A DNA stretch of 5,591 nucleotides from JACRBK01 sp964427955 (GTDB taxonomy: Bacteria > Chloroflexota > Anaerolineae > Aggregatilineales > Aggregatilineaceae): assembly GCA_964427955.1 (NCBI GenBank), contig CAYRWY010000396.1, positions 1 to 5,591 on the forward strand, given 5' to 3'. Under the pieces are notes generated by a model. The model was not told the DNA's origin. It worked only from the letters and a program-made list of their open reading frames with translations, and ran no database searches. This document shows, piece by piece, positions 1 to 4,452 of the stretch (positions within the stretch are counted from its first letter, which is position 1; every line of letters begins with the position of its first letter). Made by a program: the position numbers and the translations under genes.

Positions 1-3
1 AGT

Positions 4-12
4 TGTGGAAAA
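4..12 (-). promoter_or_regulatory. Candidate DnaA box (8/9)
   Basis: The plus strand reads TGTGGAAAA, so the minus strand reads TTTTCCACA, one mismatch from the classical TTATCCACA. TTTTCCACA is a tolerated variant in several bacteria. It is the best match I found in the non-coding parts of the window. A weaker 7/9 match (TTATCCCCG) lies at 228-236. It sits at the very edge, so a cluster, if there is one, would lie further left. Confidence 0.35.
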
Positions 13-154
13 AGGGTCGGACAACCGGTACGCTAACCGGACTCTAACGTTGGGCTTCGGGGATCGCTCATCGTCCGAGAGCCGTATAGCGGACCAACGT
101 GGAGTGCGGCGCGGCGGCGCCGCTTCCCTACGACGACGTTTCCACCGCGCTGCT

Positions 155-181
155 CCCCCTCGCCACCGGGTGGAGAGGGGG
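155..181. repeat. Long GC-rich palindrome, REP-like
   Basis: Positions 155-166 pair with 170-181: twelve paired positions with one mismatch (162 against 174) around a 3-nt loop. It is flanked by more G-runs at 183-188. There is no T-tract on either side, so a classical Rho-independent terminator is unlikely. Palindromes built on C-rich/G-rich arms like this are common as interspersed intergenic repeats in GC-rich genomes, including Chloroflexota. Copy number cannot be judged from one window. Confidence 0.6.
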
Positions 182-229
182 CGGGGGGTGAGGCAAAAAC
201 GGCGAGACTTCGCCTGCACAATGCTTTTT

Positions 230-262
230 ATCCCCGCCCCTACCCGATTGAATCCCCGCCCC
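230..262. repeat. Two direct copies of ATCCCCGCCCC, 22 bp apart
   Basis: The 11-mer ATCCCCGCCCC occurs at 230-240 and again at 252-262, identical in both places and with a 22-bp period, close to two turns of B-DNA. On the minus strand each reads GGGGCGGGGAT. The left copy is followed on the minus strand by AAAAAG, giving GGGGATAAA, which partly resembles a DnaA box. It could be a protein-binding pair or simply a fragment of a GC-rich intergenic repeat. Confidence 0.5.
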
Positions 263-308
263 GATCCAGGCAGCACAAATCCGCGGCGAATGGGAAAGAT
301 ACCGCAAG

Positions 309-329
309 GCTGAACGCTGAGGGCTGAGG
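309..329. repeat. Tandem heptamer, three units
   Basis: Three consecutive 7-bp units GCTGAAC, GCTGAGG, GCTGAGG fill 309-329 and abut the dnaA stop codon at 330-332. Read on the minus strand the unit is CCTCAGC, with the last copy diverged. Short tandem heptamers next to gene ends are known from filamentous cyanobacteria and some other GC-rich bacteria and are thought to expand by slippage. No coding role is visible. Confidence 0.55.
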
Positions 330-1799
330 TCAGTCTTCGGAGAAGAGGTAAAGCTGCTGGCGGATGGCCACGACCTCGCGTTGAAGCTCGATATCGTCTT
401 CGACGCTGTGGGCGATTTTTTCGTAGCCGTGCATGATGGTCGTATGGGCGCGACCACCGAAGGCTTCGCCGATTTCGGGCAGCGAGGCTTTGGTTTCTTC
501 GCGGGCCAGGTACATGGCGATCTGCCGGGCGCGCACGACATCTTTGGTGCGGCTCTTGCCCAGCATGTCATCCAGCGAAAGCTGGTGATAGGTCGCGGTC
601 GCTTCCAGCACGTCTTCCAGCTTGGCGGCACGCGCGCGGCGGGCTGGCGCGGGAGACGACGGTCTTGAGACCGGCTGTCCACCGTTCTTGTGCAGCACCT
701 GTCCGGCCAGCTCGACGGTCAGCGGCTGCCCGGTGAGGGTGGCGCGCGCCAGGACCTGGGTCAACAGCCCTTCCAGTTCGCGGACGCTGCTGACGGCATG
801 TTGCGCCAGCACCTCGGCGATGGAGTCCGGCAGCGAGGTCCCCTGCGCCCGCGCCTTGAGGTGCACAATCTCGCGCCGGGTCTCGCATTCGGGCGGTTGC
901 AGGTCGGCCAACAGACCCCCTTGCAGCCGGGAGCGCAGCCGGTCGTCGAGCTTGTCCAGTGCGCGCGGGTGCTGGTTGCACGCGATCACCACCTGCCCGC
1001 CCTGGCTGATCAGCGCGTTGAAGGTGTGATAGAACTCTTCTTCGGTGCTGGCCTTGCCCGCCATGAACTGGACGTCGTCCATCAGCAGCACATCGACGTG
1101 GCGGTACCGCTCGCGCAGTTCGTCCGTTTTGTGGGCGCGGATCGCCATCAGCAGTTCGTTGGTGAACGCTTCGGCGGTGGTATACAACACCTGCTGGTGG
1201 TTCTCCCGGCAAACGTGCCCGATGGCATTGAGCAGGTGGGTTTTGCCCAGCCCGCTGTCGCCGTAGAGCACCAGAGGGTTGTAACGCGCGCCGGGCGCCT
1301 CGGCGGCAGCCTGCGCCGCGGCCCAGGCGAAATGATTGCTCGGCCCGGTGACGAAGTTATCGAAAGTGTAGCGGTGCTCCAGCGGGGTCGAGTCCTCCGA
1401 CCGGGCGCTGGGCGGCTCGTTGAAGCGGATCGGGTTGATCCGGGGGTCCCACTCGGAATAGTCGGGGACGCGATCCTGCGACTGCTCGCCTGCCGTCTGG
1501 CGGGTGGCATTGAACAGCGGGCCGGAGTCCGGACCAGCGTGCTGGGCATTCGCCAGATACACGACGAAATTCACCTGCGCCGTGCGTTGGAAGATGTCGC
1601 TTAGCGTCTGGTTGATCTGCCGTGTAAGATGTTTCTCCAACCAGTCCTTGGCATAGGCGTGACGTACCCGGACGATGAATTCACCGTCCTCATACGCCAG
1701 CAGTTCGGCCCCTTTCAACCACGTATCGAAGGTCGCGCGGTTGAGTTGGAGTTGGAGCTGGCCCAAAGTCGCCTGCCAGGCTTCTTTTGGGGTTAACAT
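330..1799 (-). CDS. dnaA: Chromosomal replication initiator protein DnaA
   Basis: Initiator ATPase that binds origin DNA and opens the duplex. Residues below count from the TTG at 1802, giving 490 aa; the ATG three bases later (1799) is preferred, though the GAGG at 1813-1810 suits either start. Domain I (about 1-85) and a variable linker precede the AAA+ core: Walker A GDSGLGKTH (181-189), Walker B VLLMDD (238-243), arginine-finger segment DRLRSR (287-292) and sensor 2 VRELEG (340-345). A Pro/Ala/Arg-rich joint (about 375-393) leads to domain IV with the DnaA signature and helix-turn-helix. Odd points: sensor 1 is ACN (Asn276) where TSD is usual, SRLQGGL replaces SRFxWGL, and GGRAHTT replaces GGRDHTT (Ala452). 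The frame is intact and the length is slightly above E. coli DnaA (467 aa). It could be a second, divergent dnaA copy; identity as DnaA is secure. Confidence 0.97.
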   Translation of the reverse strand: MLTPKEAWQATLGQLQLQLNRATFDTWLKGAELLAYEDGEFIVRVRHAYAKDWLEKHLTRQINQTLSDIFQRTAQVNFVVYLANAQHAGPDSGPLFNATRQTAGEQSQDRVPDYSEWDPRINPIRFNEPPSARSEDSTPLEHRYTFDNFVTGPSNHFAWAAAQAAAEAPGARYNPLVLYGDSGLGKTHLLNAIGHVCRENHQQVLYTTAEAFTNELLMAIRAHKTDELRERYRHVDVLLMDDVQFMAGKASTEEEFYHTFNALISQGGQVVIACNQHPRALDKLDDRLRSRLQGGLLADLQPPECETRREIVHLKARAQGTSLPDSIAEVLAQHAVSSVRELEGLLTQVLARATLTGQPLTVELAGQVLHKNGGQPVSRPSSPAPARRARAAKLEDVLEATATYHQLSLDDMLGKSRTKDVVRARQIAMYLAREETKASLPEIGEAFGGRAHTTIMHGYEKIAHSVEDDIELQREVVAIRQQLYLFSED

Positions 1800-1857
1800 C
1801 AAAAACCCGCCTCAAATAACCGCAATAGACAACAAGAGTCACACCACGCAGGTCGCC

Positions 1858-1873
1858 CGCTGGCGTGCCAGCG
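1858..1873. promoter_or_regulatory. 16-bp dyad in the dnaA leader
   Basis: CGCTGGC at 1858-1864 is mirrored by GCCAGCG at 1867-1873 with only two bases between. It lies about 60-75 nt upstream of the dnaA start. It could be a DNA operator, or a stable hairpin in the leader RNA with a 4-nt loop. It does not overlap the Shine-Dalgarno (1810-1813). No regulator family is recognised. Confidence 0.35.
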
Positions 1874-1970
1874 CCAACCTACCGGGAAGTCTATGGAATT
1901 GATGGCTTGCTTATACGAGTTTGACTAACTGATCTACCGCCGCAGCGGCGATGCTGGCCGCCCGTGCACT

Positions 1971-2014
1971 CCGACCCATCGCCCAGAGTGTCGGGCTACC
2001 TGGGGGTTCCCCCC
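1971..2014 (-). other. Competing hairpins in the dnaA leader
   Basis: Several short stems here cannot all form at once. CCGAC 1971-1975 pairs with GTCGG 1990-1994. GCCC 1981-1984 pairs with GGGC 1993-1996. CCCAG 1982-1986 pairs with CTGGG 2000-2004, whose G-run can instead pair with the C-run at 2009-2014, closing a GGAA tetraloop on the minus-strand RNA. The segment begins about 15-20 nt after the predicted dnaA start site. I do not recognise a known riboswitch or RNA family, and GC-rich sequence produces such stems by chance. Confidence 0.3.
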
Positions 2015-2034
2015 GAAAAGCGCGAAGTAAATCC

Positions 2035-2063
2035 ATTTTAACAAACTCCAAGCCACAACTCAA
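2035..2063 (-). promoter_or_regulatory. Predicted sigma70-type dnaA promoter with extended -10
   Basis: On the minus strand, -35 TTGAGT (complement of 2058-2063) is followed by exactly 17 bp and -10 TAAAAT (complement of 2035-2040, 5/6 to TATAAT). The two bases TG one position upstream of the -10 make an extended -10. Transcription would begin near 2028, leaving a leader of about 230 nt before dnaA. The spacer contains GGCTTGG (complement of 2048-2054), a motif repeated near the aminotransferase promoter. This is the best promoter I find upstream of dnaA. Confidence 0.55.
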
Positions 2064-2080
2064 TGCGATTCGGGGATTCA

Positions 2081-2109
2081 AACCTTAAAGATTCCAGATT
2101 TTTAAGGTT
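2081..2109. repeat. AT-rich hairpin, copy 1
   Basis: AACCTTAAAGAT (2081-2092) pairs with ATTTTTAAGGTT (2098-2109) around the 5-nt loop TCCAG; all 12 positions pair if one G-T is allowed. It shares its arms, a TTCCAG segment and the trailing TTAAGGTTGGC with the hairpin at 2267-2309, so the two look like copies of one element with a shorter loop here. It lies just upstream of the predicted dnaA -35. Confidence 0.75.
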
Positions 2110-2215
2110 GGCAAAGTTTGACTCAAGATTAGAAATTTGAAAAAGCTGAAAGAGGGAGTCTGGACAATGAGTCGTAGTAGCTTTAAGCGCCACATCTGGC
2201 GGTCCGGGGGTCCTG

Positions 2216-2237
2216 ACTCCCCCACATTTGGGGGTGT
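2216..2237. repeat. C5/G5 hairpin between the two AT hairpins
   Basis: CCCCC at 2219-2223 pairs with GGGGG at 2230-2234 around ACATTT; two further pairs outside one mismatch extend the arms to 8. A second GGGGG at 2206-2210 lies on the other side of the same C-run and could compete for it. This GC-rich patch sits inside the AT-rich island, between the two related hairpins. Confidence 0.5.
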
Positions 2238-2266
2238 TTGGCATATGTGGGATAGTTTTCAGTTAT

Positions 2267-2309
2267 CCAACCTTAAAATTTCCAGGAAACACAGAAATTT
2301 TAAGGTTGG
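2267..2309. repeat. AT-rich hairpin, copy 2 (perfect 16-bp arms)
   Basis: CCAACCTTAAAATTTC (2267-2282) is matched perfectly by GAAATTTTAAGGTTGG (2294-2309), with the 11-nt loop CAGGAAACACA. A perfect 16-bp dyad is very unlikely by chance. On the plus strand a run of seven T (2321-2327) follows, but 11 nt beyond the stem and with no plus-strand gene before it, so terminator function is doubtful. Being related to copy 1, it may be an origin element, a cruciform-forming regulatory site or part of a small mobile repeat. Confidence 0.85.
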
Positions 2310-2324
2310 CGATTCTACGGTTTT

Positions 2325-2339
2325 TTTCTGAATCAGAAA
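2325..2339. repeat. 15-bp palindrome TTTCTGA-A-TCAGAAA
   Basis: Perfect 7-bp arms around one central base, directly beside the run of T at 2321-2327. It has the look of a small operator or protein-binding dyad, placed about 285 bp upstream of the predicted dnaA promoter. No regulator is identified. Confidence 0.4.
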
Positions 2340-2422
2340 TAATGCAAGCGGGTTGGTTGTCAATTCGTAATTGTATATTTAGCATGAAAGTTAAGAAGAG
2401 GCTTGGCGGTGCGTGCTGCAAC

Positions 2423-2462
2423 AAAAACGGCATTGGTGCCAGTCGGACCAGCGCCAATGCCG
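2423..2462 (-). terminator. Rho-independent terminator after the unknown gene
   Basis: Read on the minus strand, CGGCATTGG (complement of 2454-2462) pairs with CCAATGCCG (complement of 2428-2436). The stem continues two more pairs past one mismatch and closes on an 11-nt loop. Five T (complement of 2423-2427) then GTT follow at once. It begins 26 bp after the stop of the gene ending at 2489, and isolates dnaA from the upstream transcription unit. Confidence 0.85.
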
Positions 2463-2488
2463 CGAAGTTTGGTCGAGGATGAGTAGAA

Positions 2489-3118
2489 CTAGCCCGCCGG
2501 AAGCTGGAGGTCTTCGCCCGGCAGCCCGAACACGAAGCAGCGCCGTTTGGGATCGAGCGCCGCGGAGAGGACCGTCTCGTCGCGCGGATGCCAGGTGACG
2601 AAGATGTCCCGGGCGAAGCTGTAGATCAGCTCCATTGCCAGCGCATCGAAGTCGGTGCTTTCGATGTCGGACTGCTGCTTGGGCCAGCCGTAACCCCAGG
2701 CAAACCACGAATGATCCTGGAAGATCAGAATGTCATAGAACGCACTGCCCTGCGGGGTGTCGGTCAGAAAAACCGCAATACGGGCGCATTCTTCTTTGAA
2801 CTGCACCGAGGGGATACGGGCTTCGTCCGCCGTGTTCGGGCGCGCAAAGCCCAGCAGCGGGACGAAGATGATGCTCCAATCCTCGATGAATATCTGAAAG
2901 CCTTCGAGACCACCGCCCGCCGGGTGCACCAACCGCCGGTGCTTGCCGATCCCCGGAATCCCCATCGTCGCCATCGTGTTCAAGGATTGTTCCAACGCAG
3001 CGAACAGGCGGCTGGAGAACACCTTGACCGCCTCGTAGAGGAATTCCTGCGTTTTTACCCGCTCGGCCATCAACTTGTTGAGCGAACTCAAGATTTGTTG
3101 GCGATCATTTTCATCCAC
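2489..3118 (-). CDS. Conserved-looking soluble protein of unknown family (209 aa)
   Basis: I do not recognise the family. The start is GTG at 3118, chosen because AGGAG lies 8 nt upstream. Residues 1-50 look like amphipathic helices (possible short coiled coil). They are followed by a Gly-rich turn (about 52-72, GIPGIGKHRR then PAGGG) and a mixed alpha/beta region with alternating hydrophobic strands (FQIFIEDWSIIFVPL, 74-88; ARIAVFLTD, 112-120; YDILIF, 128-133). An aromatic WFAWGYGWP patch (138-146) and an acidic stretch (about 151-158) follow. There is no signal peptide, membrane segment or metal-binding Cys cluster. It starts 68 bp after the aminotransferase stop with no promoter seen between, so the two are probably one operon ending at the terminator at 2462. 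GC and codon use match its neighbours. The intact frame, good ribosome site and terminator argue it is real; the function is unknown. Confidence 0.85.
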   Translation of the reverse strand: MDENDRQQILSSLNKLMAERVKTQEFLYEAVKVFSSRLFAALEQSLNTMATMGIPGIGKHRRLVHPAGGGLEGFQIFIEDWSIIFVPLLGFARPNTADEARIPSVQFKEECARIAVFLTDTPQGSAFYDILIFQDHSWFAWGYGWPKQQSDIESTDFDALAMELIYSFARDIFVTWHPRDETVLSAALDPKRRCFVFGLPGEDLQLPAG

Positions 3119-3126
3119 GGTTCTTA

Positions 3127-3131
3127 CTCCT
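3127..3131 (-). promoter_or_regulatory. Shine-Dalgarno AGGAG deciding a GTG start
   Basis: AGGAG (complement of 3127-3131) lies 8 nt upstream of GTG at 3118-3116. The next in-frame Met is residue 17 and has no comparable site, so GTG is the likely start of the unknown gene. Confidence 0.7.
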
Positions 3132-3185
3132 GCACTGCCCGGTTGATTCCAGAGGGATTGTGGTCCAATTTCCTCGCTGGCGCAA

Positions 3186-4346
3186 CTAGCCGTGGCGCTG
3201 CATGAACCGCCCTAACCGCTCCAACGCCTCTTCGATCTTCTCATACGCCGTGGCGTAGCTGGCCCGTACGAACCCGGCGCCGCAGGCCCCGAACGCCGAA
3301 CCGGGCACCATCGCGACGCGTTCTTCTTGCAGCAGCGTTTCCGCAAACGCCAGTTCGTCCATGCCCGACGCACCGATGTTGGGAAAGGCATAAAACGCGC
3401 CGCGCGGCTCGAAGCACTTCAAGCCCAGGTCGTTGAAGCCCTGGACGATCAGCTTGCGGCGGCGGTCATACTCCAGCCGCATCCGCTCGACCTCGTCTTC
3501 GGCGTTTTCCAGGGTATCGGCCACGGCGATCTGCGCGGACGTCGGCGCAGACATGATCGTATATTGGTGAATCTTGCGCATGGCGGCGATCAAGTCCACC
3601 GGTCCGACCGCGTAGCCCAACCGCCAGCCGGTCATGGCGTGACTCTTGCTGAACCCGCCCAGCACCAGCGTGCGGGCGCGCATGGCGGGCAGCGTGGCGA
3701 AATGGGTGTGCTGGATGCCGTACACCAGCCGGTCGTAAATCTCGTCCGAGATCACCAGCAGATCGTGTTTTTCGGCGACGGCGGCGATCTCCGCCAGCCG
3801 CTCGCGGGTCATGACGGCTCCGGTGGGGTTGTTCGGATACCCGATCAGGATCGCTTTGGTCTTGGGTGTGATCGCGGCTTCGACTTCTGCGCCCGTGACC
3901 TGAAAGTCGTTGGCGACCGAGGTTTCGATCACCACCGGGACACCGCCCGCCAGGACGACTTCGGGGGTATAGGCCACGAAGCTGGGCTGGGGCACGATCA
4001 CTTCGTCGCCTGGATCGAGGACGGCGTTCATCACCAGGTAGAGGGCTTCGCTGACGCCGACCGAGACCAGGGTTTCGGTGTCCGGGTTGTATTCGATCCC
4101 GTACAGCCGCCGCAGGTAGGTGCTGATGGCGCGGCGCAGCTCGACCGTCCCGCTGTTGCTGGTGTAATGGGTATGGCCGTGCTCCATCGACTTGATCCCG
4201 GCCCTCAGGATCACGTCCGGCGTCACGAAATCCGGCTCGCCGATGCCCAGCGAGATCACGTCCTGCATGGTCGCGGCGATGTCGAAGAATTTGCGAATAC
4301 CGGAGGGAGGGACCGTCTTGACACGTTCTGAAACAAAATCGCGCAT
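3186..4346 (-). CDS. Class I/II PLP-dependent aminotransferase
   Basis: 386 aa, a normal length for fold-type I aspartate/aromatic aminotransferases; it should move an amino group between an amino acid and a 2-oxo acid using pyridoxal phosphate in the cytosol. Visible landmarks: N-terminal SLGIGEPDF (32-40), YPNNPTG (170-176, Asn173 contacting PLP), SDEIYD (200-205, Asp201 and Tyr204), GGFSKSHAMTGWRLGY (230-245) with the Schiff-base Lys234 and phosphate-binding Arg242, and FVRASYA (359-365) with the carboxylate-binding Arg361. All key residues are present, so it should be active. The sequence style is closest to PatA-like/aromatic aminotransferases common in thermophiles, Archaea and Chloroflexota, but substrate cannot be read from sequence. 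ATG at 4346 has AGGAG 6 nt upstream (4357-4353). It is probably transcribed from an extended -10 promoter at 4387-4394, with the unknown gene downstream in the same unit. Confidence 0.95.
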   Translation of the reverse strand: MRDFVSERVKTVPPSGIRKFFDIAATMQDVISLGIGEPDFVTPDVILRAGIKSMEHGHTHYTSNSGTVELRRAISTYLRRLYGIEYNPDTETLVSVGVSEALYLVMNAVLDPGDEVIVPQPSFVAYTPEVVLAGGVPVVIETSVANDFQVTGAEVEAAITPKTKAILIGYPNNPTGAVMTRERLAEIAAVAEKHDLLVISDEIYDRLVYGIQHTHFATLPAMRARTLVLGGFSKSHAMTGWRLGYAVGPVDLIAAMRKIHQYTIMSAPTSAQIAVADTLENAEDEVERMRLEYDRRRKLIVQGFNDLGLKCFEPRGAFYAFPNIGASGMDELAFAETLLQEERVAMVPGSAFGACGAGFVRASYATAYEKIEEALERLGRFMQRHG

Positions 4347-4372
4347 GGTGATCTCCTGGAATCGAATCCGAA

Positions 4373-4444
4373 GGCTTGGTGGTTCCAGTATAACAAGGGA
4401 TCGGCAGGCCAGCGATGGGCTTGGTCCGTATTGGACTGGCTTGG
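4373..4444. repeat. Three direct copies of GGCTTGG upstream of the aminotransferase
   Basis: GGCTTGG occurs at 4373-4379, 4418-4424 and 4438-4444 (the last two 20 bp apart), all in one 106-bp gap. The two right-hand copies lie upstream of the predicted promoter and the left one within the transcribed leader. Further copies occur at 2400-2406 and, inverted, at 2048-2054 in the predicted dnaA promoter. I noticed none inside the coding regions. A regulator-binding motif is possible. Confidence 0.4.
4387..4394 (-). promoter_or_regulatory. Predicted extended -10 promoter for the aminotransferase unit
   Basis: The minus strand reads TATACT (complement of 4387-4392, 5/6 to consensus) with TG one base upstream, an extended -10. 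No good -35 exists at 16-18 bp, as is usual for extended -10 promoters. The wider motif TTGTTAtAcTGG closely matches the predicted dnaA promoter TTGTTAaAaTGG. It would give a leader of roughly 30-35 nt. Confidence 0.45.
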
Positions 4445-4452
4445 ATAAGAGC

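Larger units (their letters stand above)
1..329. other. Non-coding region downstream of dnaA (possible dnaA-side origin arm)
   Basis: This 329-bp stretch follows the dnaA stop codon in the direction of transcription and runs off the left edge. I see no convincing gene: open frames here are short and dominated by GC-rich repeats. It holds a tandem heptamer beside the dnaA stop, two copies of an 11-bp G-rich motif 22 bp apart, a long GC hairpin, and a DnaA-box-like 9-mer at 4-12. In many bacteria dnaN follows dnaA and origin boxes lie in between; whether dnaN follows here cannot be seen. No intrinsic terminator with a U-tract is visible after dnaA, so read-through into the next gene is possible. 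Confidence 0.6.
1803..2488. other. Non-coding region upstream of dnaA: leader, promoter and AT-rich origin-like island
   Basis: This 686-bp gap separates the unknown gene's stop from the dnaA start. From right to left it holds a terminator (2423-2462), an AT-rich block (2041-2400, about 41% GC by hand count against clearly GC-rich genes), and a GC-rich dnaA leader (1803-2030). The block carries two related hairpins, a C5/G5 hairpin, a palindrome, clustered GATTC/GAATC and the predicted dnaA promoter. Origins often lie beside dnaA and include an AT-rich unwinding element, so an origin role is plausible. Against it, no canonical TTATCCACA-type box occurs; the nearest is TTATCCAAC at 2263-2271 (7/9). 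Small open frames here look non-coding. Confidence 0.55.

Noticed and set aside
5..313. Plus-strand open frame of 102 codons left of dnaA
   Set aside because: It spans the heptamer, direct repeats and GC hairpin, its product is Arg/Pro-rich low-complexity, it has no Shine-Dalgarno, and no family is recognisable.
690..1604. Long plus-strand frame opposite dnaA
   Set aside because: It is antisense to a clear dnaA; long opposite-strand frames are expected in GC-rich genes and the product resembles no known protein.
1910..1938. Second dnaA promoter with -10 TATAAG (complement of 1910-1915)
   Set aside because: No acceptable -35 at 16-18 bp and no extended -10, so it is weaker than the promoter at 2035-2063.
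2175..2180. TAGTAG as a DnaA-trio element
   Set aside because: Only two units and no adjacent DnaA box, so it is too little to support a basal unwinding element.
2267..2327. Plus-strand Rho-independent terminator made of hairpin copy 2 and the T-run
   Set aside because: The T-run starts 11 nt past the stem and no plus-strand gene precedes it.
2336..2363. Minus-strand TTGACA (complement of 2358-2363) with -10 TATTTC 16 bp on
   Set aside because: The -35 is perfect but the -10 is poor and overlaps the palindrome; any transcript would have to cross hairpin copy 2 before dnaA.
2228..2482. Small plus-strand frame crossing the AT-rich hairpin and the terminator
   Set aside because: It crosses structured non-coding elements, lacks a ribosome site, and its product looks random.
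3111..3119. TCATCCACG, 7/9 to a DnaA box
   Set aside because: It lies across the start codon of the unknown gene; a single 7/9 match is expected by chance.
2588..3205. Plus-strand frame of 205 codons opposite the unknown gene
   Set aside because: The minus-strand frame has the ribosome site, suitable spacing and a terminator; the plus frame has none and runs into the aminotransferase end.
3327..4331. Long plus-strand frame opposite the aminotransferase
   Set aside because: Shadow of the aminotransferase: rich in His, Arg, Asp and Gly, with no recognisable domain.
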